Source of the DNA: Deltaproteobacteria bacterium
GTDB taxonomy: Bacteria > Myxococcota_A > Polyangia > Polyangiales > Ga0077539
NCBI GenBank assembly: GCA_030694465.1
Contig: JAUXYJ010000051.1
Coordinates: 1-60,117 of the forward strand
Direction: 5' to 3'
DNA: 60,117 nt
Shown: positions 25,865 through 33,230 of the stretch, piece after piece
Layout: every line of letters starts with the position of its first letter
Numbering within the stretch: position 1 is the first letter of the stretch
Notes under the pieces: generated by a model
Seen by the model: the letters and a program-made list of their open reading frames with translations, nothing else
The model's database searches: none
What the model was told of the DNA's origin: nothing
Translations under genes and position numbers: made by a program

Positions 25865-26067
25865 ATCAATCAATGCCCTCCGCCCGCTCGGCCACCCGCG
25901 GACCCCATGAATCAATGCCCTCAGGGCTGCTCCACACCCGCCGGACCCATTGATTAACGCCCTCCGCCCACCTCCCAATCAACCCAACCCATTGATTGAT
26001 GCCCTACGCCCGCTCGGCCACCCGCGGACCCCATTGATTGATGCCCTTGAGCGCTGTTCTTCGACCG
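25865..26067 (+). repeat. tandem array of a 42-bp unit
   Basis: Four complete 42-bp units start at 25865, 25907, 25949 and 25991, with a partial fifth at 26033. Each begins with an AT-rich core (ATCAATCAATGCCC, ATGAATCAATGCCC, ATTGATTAACGCCC, ATTGATTGATGCCC) followed by a C-rich part (CGCCCGCTCGGCCACCCGCG). The core of the first unit is the reverse complement of the core of the fourth. No gene is supportable between 25589 and 26457. Confidence 0.9.
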
Positions 26068-26155
26068 AAACGGCGTCGCGCGAAAGAAATATCCCCCGGC
26101 GCCCGCAACTCCGAGCACCACGCGGCGATTCGTGCGCTGCGACGGTCACTTGGGG

Positions 26156-26259
26156 CGTCCCATGTGTCCGTCGCGTACGCATCCGCTGTCTTTGACCCGA
26201 TCGCCCGTCGCCTCGCCGCAGTGTGGGTTCGCCGCTGTTTTCGCAGGAGATACCGAGTT
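26156..26259 (+). repeat. dispersed repeat R1, internal deletion
   Basis: R1 with left part CCGTCGCGTACGCATCCGCT and right end CGCCGCTGTTTTCGCAGGAG followed by ATACCGAGTT; the central CCCTTTGCGACC block is missing. Confidence 0.8.
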
Positions 26260-26308
26260 AGATAGAGCGATCGGTAGCTCGCGGCCAGCGTTCGAAGCGC
26301 AGGCGGAC

Positions 26309-26390
26309 GCGCGGCAGCGCGGGTGGGGGCCGCAGCCCGGCGCCGACCGTCGTTCTCCTCAGGGCGCGCGGCAGCGCGGGTGGGGGCCGC
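26309..26390 (+). repeat. direct repeat of 25 bp
   Basis: GCGCGGCAGCGCGGGTGGGG followed by GCCGC occurs at 26309-26333 and again, identical, at 26366-26390, 57 bp apart. It lies shortly downstream of the gene at 26458-27183 (minus strand). Confidence 0.7.
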
Positions 26391-26457
26391 GCGGCGCGGT
26401 CGCGCGTTTCGCAATCACACCCGTTCAGCGCGCACACCCTCGCGGCAATGGAGCAGC

Positions 26458-27183
26458 TCACTGATCGCGCGCGGTGGTCGGTGTGACCGGTTCGACGCTG
26501 CCAACCAACTCGGTCGAATCCGCGCCTGGCATCTCTCGGGTCGGAATCTCGTTGCACACTGCGGCCCGCTCTACGGGCCACCAGCAAGCCCGGCGAGCGA
26601 TGTGAGGAATCACGTCCAAAAGAGGGTACGCGTAGCCCGTCGGGGGCATTTGGATCGCGAGTAGCACTGAGCGCACACACTCCACAAACGCCGGTTGTGA
26701 TGGATTGGCGTCGGCGACCGCAATCGGAACGTAGTGAGCGACCGACCGAACGGTCCCGTTCGGATCGATCACCACTGCGAACTTACTAAAGCCGTCGAAT
26801 TGCCTGTCGCTCAGGGGCCGACATTGTGCGAGCACCGCAGGCTGCGCACGAAGCCGCAGCTGCACAAATGTGTCAAAGGAGTCGATCTCGAAGCGCGGCG
26901 GAAGCGGCCGCGTAGTCGCGCGCAGCTCATCGGGCACCAGGACTCCAACGTTCGCCTCGATGACTTGCACTGTCATGGAATCGTTCGGAGCGTCGCGCGG
27001 CGAGACGCGAATGCGCCTTGTGGGCTGCGTGCGGGATACGGCGTTCACGCGTTCGTTAGCGATGGCTCTTGACGCGACGCGTGTGTTGCCTGACTCGAGC
27101 CTGGGATGGGTGCGAGTACACGCAGAGAAACACGTGCAGAGTAAAACTGAACTCAACTTCCACACAACGATGTGCAACCGCAT
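26458..27183 (-). CDS. lipoprotein with TonB-C/AgmX-like domain
   Basis: A 241-residue lipoprotein: MRLHIVVWKLSSVLLCTCFSAC with lipobox FSAC. The C-terminal half resembles the small TonB-C/AgmX fold: FAVVIDPNGTVRSVAHYVP, then CVRSVLLAIQMPPTGYAYPL, comparable to the F-x-I-xPxGxV ... CV...L..W.FP pattern of that family. Such domains bind partner proteins across the envelope. The stretch 40-110 is low complexity. Third-position G/C is a little lower than in the surrounding genes. A similar domain ends the larger protein at 44030-45487. Confidence 0.65.
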   Translation of the reverse strand: MRLHIVVWKLSSVLLCTCFSACTRTHPRLESGNTRVASRAIANERVNAVSRTQPTRRIRVSPRDAPNDSMTVQVIEANVGVLVPDELRATTRPLPPRFEIDSFDTFVQLRLRAQPAVLAQCRPLSDRQFDGFSKFAVVIDPNGTVRSVAHYVPIAVADANPSQPAFVECVRSVLLAIQMPPTGYAYPLLDVIPHIARRACWWPVERAAVCNEIPTREMPGADSTELVGSVEPVTPTTARDQ

Positions 27184-27335
27184 GATGAGACCTCCGTGCC
27201 AAACCCAATGCCCTGCTGATCACAAGTCCGGAAACGGGTCGATGAGCTGAAACGCCCAAAATGAGGCGATCTGAGAGAGATCGATCGAACGCGACGACTC
27301 ACCGTCTGGGCTTTGGGTCGTTTGCCAGTAGGATT

Positions 27336-27356
27336 GCCGGCACACGTGCCGGGCTC
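27336..27356. terminator. inverted repeat, possible terminator
   Basis: TGCCGGCACACGTGCCGGGC forms a stem of about seven G/C pairs (CCGGCAC/GTGCCGG) with a one- to three-base loop. It lies downstream of the gene at 27431-27997 (minus strand). There is no T-run after it, so intrinsic termination is uncertain. Confidence 0.35.
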
Positions 27357-27430
27357 GAACCAGAAGCAGGCGCTTCTTTGAACACGAGACCGCCCATGGA
27401 TGACAGGAGCGCCCAGAGATTGTATCGCGC

Positions 27431-27997
27431 TCATCGAATCACGGCATGTGCGATGGTGAACGGCTCTGTCGAGACGGAGGGCATCGAAGCGAAGCGCATC
27501 GCGGCGATGACGCAGCGCTCTTCCGTTGCCGATAGGCGCGCGCGTGTAACCTGGATCGTGCCCTGAGGCTCCGCAGGGAAGTACATGTCTGCGGGAGCGT
27601 CGCGTTCGTACGACACACGAAGCGACTGGACCGCGCCGTACGCGTCAAACATGTACACAAGCCAGTAGAATGAGCGCGGTTCTGTAGGGGGCGCGCACCG
27701 TCGGTACGCATATCGAACTCCGTCAAACCGATCTAGAAAATCGATGCGAGTCCAGCCACCACGCCTCCGCGCGATGCCGTCTGCTCCGACAACATCACGT
27801 TCGTCCGGCGGGTGAGCCACGTCAAGCGCGCGATCGACTGCAGCGTCTGCCAGCGTGAGTGCAACCGAAGACCGCGCGATTGCGCTCGAATCTGTCGGAG
27901 AGTTCGCTGCGGTCGTTGCGGAATTGCGACACGAAGCGAGCTGCATCGCGATCGTAGCGCTTGCCCACACGAGCGCGCGCGCTCCGACTTCGCTCAT
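27431..27997 (-). CDS. lipoprotein, function unknown
   Basis: A 188-residue lipoprotein with lipobox LASC (ATIAMQLASCRNSATT, Cys23). The mature part has beta strands (YWLVYMFDAYGAVQSLRVSY, QGTIQVTRARLSATEERCVI) and two Cys (YRRCAPP, RCVIAA). No family is recognised. Its ATG overlaps the TGA of the upstream gene (ATGA at 27994-27997, minus strand), so it is translationally coupled to it. Confidence 0.65.
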   Translation of the reverse strand: MSEVGARALVWASATIAMQLASCRNSATTAANSPTDSSAIARSSVALTLADAAVDRALDVAHPPDERDVVGADGIARRRGGWTRIDFLDRFDGVRYAYRRCAPPTEPRSFYWLVYMFDAYGAVQSLRVSYERDAPADMYFPAEPQGTIQVTRARLSATEERCVIAAMRFASMPSVSTEPFTIAHAVIR

Positions 27998-28506
27998 CGA
28001 ACATCCATGAGATCAATGAGCTGATTGCCCCAGCACGCGAAGCTCGAGCGCCGACTCACGTACTGAATCGCAAACGAGTCCGCCGCACCCAGCATGCTGT
28101 TGAAGTCTGCCGAGGTAAACTGCTCCGTTACGAACGCCGTGCCAACAAACACTTCGCGGTTGAACAATCGCATGATGCACTCCGATCTCTCTGCGACTTC
28201 CCATGACCAGCCGTAGGCGCACCCCAGGAGCCATCTTCGCAAACCATGTGCGAAAGCATCGCTCGTGCAACACGCCCCCCCAGCCGAACATTCGCCGAAG
28301 GGTGACGAGTCTTCGAACTCACGAACACGACAATGCCGCGCTTTCCGTCCGCCGTCCATGCACCCTCGCGCGCTGTCGCGAGCGCACGCGCCCTTGGCGA
28401 CAGACTGCGATAACCAACGGACTCTCTTAGAGAATTCACCTAAGTTCTCGCTCCTTGGGTGACCCATTGAAGTCGTGAGTGTCCGCACGATGTTAGCTCG
28501 TGTCAT
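27994..28506 (-). CDS. hypothetical protein coupled to a lipoprotein gene
   Basis: A 170-residue protein from ATG 28506. It is Cys-rich in the middle (FGECSAGGACCTSDAF, LLGCAYGW, SECIM, SFACWG), with about eight Cys, which suggests disulphides or metal binding. The end (VFVGTAFVTEQFTSADFNSM) is well-formed coding sequence. No signal peptide is clear. Four-base overlap with the downstream lipoprotein gene suggests a common role. The family is unknown and the start is uncertain (other ATG at 28464). Confidence 0.5.
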   Translation of the reverse strand: MTRANIVRTLTTSMGHPRSENLGEFSKRVRWLSQSVAKGACARDSARGCMDGGRKARHCRVREFEDSSPFGECSAGGACCTSDAFAHGLRRWLLGCAYGWSWEVAERSECIMRLFNREVFVGTAFVTEQFTSADFNSMLGAADSFAIQYVSRRSSFACWGNQLIDLMDVR

Positions 28507-28680
28507 GCCGCTCGCGCGCTCCTTGCGCGGGGGGAAGGGGTCTCGCGCGACACGCCCGCTGTGCCCGCTGTCCAGCACACTCGCGTACGTGCCGTGGGAT
28601 CCCACGGACCATCGTCGTTGGTACGCGCGGTGAAGTGAGCCACACCTTCGATCGAATCCTGGCTCAACGTCATGGGCGCT

Positions 28681-28741
28681 CTCGTCCCGCCCCGCGGCCC
28701 ATCGATGCGATCGCCGCTGTTTTCGCAGGAGATACCGAGTT
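28681..28741 (+). repeat. dispersed repeat R1, right half
   Basis: CCCCGCGGCCCATCGATGCG followed by ATCGCCGCTGTTTTCGCAGG and AGATACCGAGTT, nearly identical to the right end at 26259. The rest of 28507-28938 has no supportable gene. Confidence 0.85.
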
Positions 28742-28938
28742 GGCGTTGGCTCGAAGACGTTGGGTCGGCCGCTTCGCTGGGAGCGACTCGACGGACGGCG
28801 TGCCTAGCGCATCGCCTGCTACGCGACCGGATCGATCGAGGACATAGCAGAGCAGCAAGCGCTTCATCGAACGTGGGCCGTCGATGTGATGTGTGGGAGA
28901 CCCATCGGACCACGCCGCCCGTCAGAGGAGCACCCACC

Positions 28939-29913
28939 ATGGCTCATCGTACCGATCCGACACCGCCCACGCTTACCCTCCCGCGCTGCTCGATCGCGCT
29001 CGCCGCGCTCCTCGTCAGCGGGTGCGTGAGGCTCACGCCGACCCGGTCCGTACGCGCGCCCGCGCAGCCACGGCCCAACCTTGCGCACGTCGCCCCGGAC
29101 GCAGCGGTCCCGCACGACGACGCAGCGATGCTGGCCGAGGCTCCCCTTCCGCCGCTGTTCGCGAGAAAGATCGGCTGCATCGTGGGCCATAGCCCGCGCG
29201 GATTTGCTTGGATGCGACCCAGTGGCGGGCAGCCGAGCACGCCCCTCACGCACGCGGAGCTCGCCGCGCGTCCCTGGCTGTGGGGACAGAGCGGCTCTGG
29301 TTGCGCAGAACCGTTTACCGTCTATCGTCGCGACGGCGGGATCGGCGGGATCGGCGGGATCGGCGGGGCGCAGGCCAACATGACACAATCAATCAACGCG
29401 GCCGCTGAGGAGTACCTGACCTTTGGACGGGTCGATGACTACCAGCGCTGGGCGCCGATGGACTGTTTGCTTCCGCCGTCGAGCCGCCCGCTGCTCGATC
29501 CAGGCGGCAACGGACCGCACGGACGCAAGGTGTACTTTCTCTATGCGAGCGATCGGGCTGCGTACCTCGAGCACCGCGATGTCCTCGGACAGGTCCTCGT
29601 GAAAGAGTCCTGGGCACCTCGCGAGGTCGCGACGACCGAGGCGATCACGGCGGGGGGCTGGCACGGGCAATGCGCCACGGGTGAGAGTGGATCGACGCGC
29701 TGTGTGCAGCCAGGGGCGTTTAACGGGCTCTTTGTGATGCTTCGTGGGCCCGTGACGGCAGCGACCGACGAAGGCTGGACGTACGCCACCGTCGATCCGC
29801 GCGGGGACATCACAGCATCGGGACGAATCGCCACGTGCATGCACTGCCACGCGCGAGCGACGCACGGACGACTCTTCGGGATCGTGACGGGCGCGGGAGT
29901 TCGCTGGCGCTGA
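28939..29913 (+). CDS. cytochrome P460/haem-type lipoprotein
   Basis: A 324-residue lipoprotein: LPRCSIALAALLVSGC with lipobox VSGC at about residue 29. The C terminus has a c-type haem motif, CMHCH (Cys300, Cys303, His304), in ATCMHCHARATHGRLFG, and the preceding 180 residues have the look of cytochrome P460-like proteins (KVYFLYASDRAAYLEHRD, VLVKESWAPREV, GLFVMLRGP). It would be an extracytoplasmic, lipid-anchored haem protein. Residues 131-143 are a run GGIGGIGGIGG encoded by a 9-bp microsatellite (GGGATCGGC repeats near 29337-29368), likely to vary in length. ATG 28939 follows a GGAG at 28926. It ends just before convergent uvrA-like gene. Confidence 0.75.
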   Translation: MAHRTDPTPPTLTLPRCSIALAALLVSGCVRLTPTRSVRAPAQPRPNLAHVAPDAAVPHDDAAMLAEAPLPPLFARKIGCIVGHSPRGFAWMRPSGGQPSTPLTHAELAARPWLWGQSGSGCAEPFTVYRRDGGIGGIGGIGGAQANMTQSINAAAEEYLTFGRVDDYQRWAPMDCLLPPSSRPLLDPGGNGPHGRKVYFLYASDRAAYLEHRDVLGQVLVKESWAPREVATTEAITAGGWHGQCATGESGSTRCVQPGAFNGLFVMLRGPVTAATDEGWTYATVDPRGDITASGRIATCMHCHARATHGRLFGIVTGAGVRWR

Positions 29914-30158
29914 ACCGATTGCCGCGCAGCGCGGTCGCTGCGCACAATCTGCGATCACACCCCCGTCGGAGCGCGCGGCGCGCGGGATCTTTGCGGGCGT
30001 CGCGTTGGACCCTCGTGATCGGCGCAGCGTCGCGCACAGGACGCTGGACGCTGGACGCGCGGACGCGAGCGCCATTGAAATCGCAGCAACGATTCAATCC
30101 CGTACGGGCACATGCGATGCGAGCTTCGCGAGGAGTGTGCGGACGGACGTGTGGCCCG

Positions 30159-32750
30159 CTACGCCGCCGAGCCCGCGAGAAACGCAGCGAGGTACGGCGC
30201 CGTTCGGCTCGCTTTGCGCGTGGCGAGCTTCGACGGCGGGCCAGCAAACACGACCGCGCCGCCCTGCTCTCCCGCGCCCGGACCCACATCGATGACCCAA
30301 TCGCTCGCGGCGACGACGCGCATGTCGTGCTCGACCACGATCACCGTGTTTCCCGCGGTCACAAGTCGATCGAGCTGCGCGAGCAGGCGCTCGACGTCCG
30401 CCGGGTGCAGGCCCGTCGTCGGTTCGTCCAGGACGTACAAGTTGTCCCCGCGTTGCGCGCGCTGGAGCTCGGTGGCCAGCTTGATTCGTTGGGCCTCTCC
30501 GCCGGACAGCTCCGTCGCCGGCTGACCGAGGCGCAGGTACCCGAGCCCCACCTCGCGCACGACGTGAAGCGCGCGCTGCACTGTGGAGTCGTCCGAAAAG
30601 AAGGTGTGCGCGTCATCGACGGTCAAGCGAAGCACGTCCGCGATGGACTTCTCGCGGTACAGCACCCGCAGCGTGTCCGGGTTGTACCGGGCGCCCTGAC
30701 AAGCAGGGCACGGCGCGTACACGCTGGGAAGAAACAGCATTTCGACAGAGACAACCCCTTCGCCTTCGCAGTTGGCGCACCGTCCCTTCGCGACGTTAAA
30801 CGAGAAGCGCCCCGCGTCGTAGCCCTTGGCCTTCGCGGACTTCGTCCCCGCGAAGAGCTTGCGGATCGCGTCGAACAGGCCGGTGTACGTCGCGAGATTA
30901 GACCGCGGCGTCCGTCCGATGGGCCGTTGATCCACTTGAACCAAGCGCGTGAAGTGCTCGATTCCACTGCGAATTCGCCCGCCGATGGGCACCGATGCGT
31001 CGAGCGCGACGAGATCGCTCTCGTCGGTCTCGTCGTCGTGCGCGGCGTGCGATCCCAACGCAGCGGCGACCAGCTGGACCAGCGCCTGGCTCACCAGGCT
31101 GGATTTTCCCGAGCCCGAGACGCCCGTGACGCTCGTGAGCGTCCCGAGCGGAAACGACACGTCCAGCGCCCGCAGGTTGTTGCGCGTGACGCCTTCGAGC
31201 GCGAGCCAGCCCTTGGGCGCGCGTGGCGTCCTCGGGGCGACCGGTCCCTTCGCGAACAAGTGCCTGCGGGTCTCCGAGGCTTCGACCGCGCGAAGGCCCT
31301 CTGGCGGACCGCTGTACAGCACCTGTCCGCCGCGCTCACCGGCGGCGGGTCCGACGTCGACGATCCAGTCCGCGCGACGAATCACTGCCATCTCGTGCTC
31401 GACGACGAAGAGCGAGTTGCCCGAGGCCTTCAGGCGATCGAGCGCGCGAAGCAGCGCTTCGGTGTCCGCGGGGTGCAGCCCCGCCGAGGGCTCATCCAGG
31501 ACGTACACGACGCCGAAGAGGTTAGAACGCACCTGCGTGGCGAGCCGCAGTCGCTGCAATTCGCCTGGCGAAAGCGTGGGCGTGCTGCGATCGAGCGAGA
31601 GGTATCCCAGACCGAGATCGCGCAAGACGGCGAGCCGCGCGACCGCGTCTTCGGCGATCTGTCGCGCGACCAAGGCGCGCTCGGGGTGCTGCTTCGCGTC
31701 GTGGGTCGTGCGCGCACCCGAGGCGTACGGCGCGAGCAACACCGCCAGTCGATCGAGGGACAGTCGCGAGAGATCCGCGATGTTGTAGCCGGCGAAGGTG
31801 ACGGAGAGCGACTCGGGGCGCAGCTGTTTTCCGTGGCAGCTCGCGCAGTCGCCGCCGACCATAAACGACAGGGCGCGCTTCTTCATGGCCGCGCTCTGCG
31901 AGTTTGAAAACGTGTGCAACACGTGGCGCTTGGCGCTGGTGAAGGTGCCCATGTAGCTGGGCTCGGCGTTGCGCGCGACGGCGCGTCTCGTCTCGTCCGG
32001 GGTCATTCCGGCGTACACGGGGACCACCGGCTGCTCGTCGGTGAAGAGAATCCACGCGCGGAGCTTCTTCGGGAGTTCGCGCCAGGGACGGTCCACGTCG
32101 TGCCCAAGTGTGACCAGAATGTCCCGCTGGTTTTGCCCGCCCCACGCCGTCGGCCACGCTGCGACGGCGCGCTCGCGAATGGTCAGCGAATCGTCCGGGA
32201 CGAGCGAGCGCTCGGTGACCTCGTACACGCGGCCGAGACCGTGGCACGTCGGGCACGCGCCCTCCGGCGTGTTGGGAGAGAACGCCTCGGCGTAGAGCAG
32301 CGGTTGATTGGGTGGGTACGTTCCTGCGCGAGAGAAGAGCATGCGCAGGAGGTTGGACAGGGTCGTGACGCTCCCGACCGACGAGCGCGTGGTGGGCGTC
32401 CCGCGCTGCTGTTGCAGTGCGACCGCCGGCGGGAGGCCCACGATGTCGTCCACCGCGGGGACCGGCATCTGGTCGAAGAGTCGGCGCGCGTAGGGCGAGA
32501 CGGACTCGAGGTAGCGGCGCTGGGCTTCGGCGTAGAGCGTCCCGAACGCGAGCGAGGACTTGCCCGACCCAGAGACCCCCGTGAAGACCACCAGCGCGTC
32601 GCGCGGGATGTCCACAGACACGTCGCGGAGGTTGTTTTCGCGCGCGCCTCGGACGCGGACAAACCCCGGTCTGCCTGCAGAAACACTGACAGGATGCTCG
32701 AATGACGTCACGGGTACCGTGGACGCGCGCTTGGACGGAGGCTTGCTCAT
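30159..32750 (-). CDS. UvrA-like ABC-type ATPase (UvrA2/DrrC group)
   Basis: An 863-residue protein of the excinuclease UvrA family. Both ATPase halves are complete: Walker A GVSGSGKSSLAFGTLYAE and GVSGSGKSSLVSQAL, signature LSPGELQRLRLA and LSGGEAQRIKLA, Walker B VYVLDEPSAGLHP and LYVLDEPTTGLHP. Two zinc modules are present (CPTCHGLG ... CASCHG and CANCEGEG ... CPACQG). Compared with E. coli UvrA (940 residues), the segment after the first Walker A is short, so the UvrB-binding domain is probably reduced, as in UvrA2-type proteins linked to tolerance of DNA-binding drugs. Housekeeping UvrA must lie elsewhere. ATG 32750 (MSKPPSKRAS) was taken. The 245 bp before the preceding gene (29914-30158) hold nothing I can see. 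Confidence 0.9.
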   Translation of the reverse strand: MSKPPSKRASTVPVTSFEHPVSVSAGRPGFVRVRGARENNLRDVSVDIPRDALVVFTGVSGSGKSSLAFGTLYAEAQRRYLESVSPYARRLFDQMPVPAVDDIVGLPPAVALQQQRGTPTTRSSVGSVTTLSNLLRMLFSRAGTYPPNQPLLYAEAFSPNTPEGACPTCHGLGRVYEVTERSLVPDDSLTIRERAVAAWPTAWGGQNQRDILVTLGHDVDRPWRELPKKLRAWILFTDEQPVVPVYAGMTPDETRRAVARNAEPSYMGTFTSAKRHVLHTFSNSQSAAMKKRALSFMVGGDCASCHGKQLRPESLSVTFAGYNIADLSRLSLDRLAVLLAPYASGARTTHDAKQHPERALVARQIAEDAVARLAVLRDLGLGYLSLDRSTPTLSPGELQRLRLATQVRSNLFGVVYVLDEPSAGLHPADTEALLRALDRLKASGNSLFVVEHEMAVIRRADWIVDVGPAAGERGGQVLYSGPPEGLRAVEASETRRHLFAKGPVAPRTPRAPKGWLALEGVTRNNLRALDVSFPLGTLTSVTGVSGSGKSSLVSQALVQLVAAALGSHAAHDDETDESDLVALDASVPIGGRIRSGIEHFTRLVQVDQRPIGRTPRSNLATYTGLFDAIRKLFAGTKSAKAKGYDAGRFSFNVAKGRCANCEGEGVVSVEMLFLPSVYAPCPACQGARYNPDTLRVLYREKSIADVLRLTVDDAHTFFSDDSTVQRALHVVREVGLGYLRLGQPATELSGGEAQRIKLATELQRAQRGDNLYVLDEPTTGLHPADVERLLAQLDRLVTAGNTVIVVEHDMRVVAASDWVIDVGPGAGEQGGAVVFAGPPSKLATRKASRTAPYLAAFLAGSAA

Positions 32751-32759
32751 GGTGTGCAA

Positions 32760-33230
32760 CCCCAGCGGTGTCGCTTACGGCTGCCCGAAGCGCAACGATG
32801 TGACAGGGGGCGTCCTGCGCGACGTGCGCCGACACGGGAGCCTTCAGCACGCAAACGAAGGCGCGAGGGACCAGCCCTGAAGCACGATGGACTCCGTGCG
32901 ATCGAAGCAGGTCGTACGCGTTTCGAGCGCACAAATGCTGCGGCGTTCGTGGTCGAATCCGGTCTCCTGCTCAGGATCGCCGGTGTTGGCAACGTTGGCT
33001 CCTTGAGTGAGCGGATCGACTCACACGTTGCCTTGCGAGAGCAACTCGCGGGTGGCATATTCCCGGTGCAACTTGGCTCTCGGGGAGGGACGAATGGCGG
33101 ACCTTCGGGGCGGTGTTGCAAGAGGAGGTCGCAGAAATGAGTTCGCACAATCGAACTGGGTTGCGTTGGCATAGTACGTGCCCCCCACCAACGAATTACG
33201 TGGATATTTGCAGGGATACTGACCGCGTGG
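32760..33230. other. intergenic region, no supportable gene
   Basis: No convincing frame. A short R1-like trace (TCCTGCTCAGGATCGCCGGT) and a single AACGTT palindrome (GGCAACGTTGGC) lie at about 32968-32999. The promoter of the uvrA-like gene (leftward) and of the lipoprotein gene (rightward) should be here. Confidence 0.4.

Noticed and set aside
25646..25978. Minus-strand frame encoding a 14-residue repeat (INGVRGWPSGRRA-like)
   Set aside because: The frame follows from the 42-bp unit; units are not conserved at protein level, no start or ribosome site is convincing, and it runs into R2.
27336..27400. tRNA-like sequence (GGCTCGAACC)
   Set aside because: The T-arm-like piece has no acceptor stem, D arm or anticodon arm around it; it is an inverted repeat.
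29835..31907. Plus-strand frame of 690 codons
   Set aside because: Antisense shadow of the UvrA-like gene, which has all ATPase motifs in the other strand.
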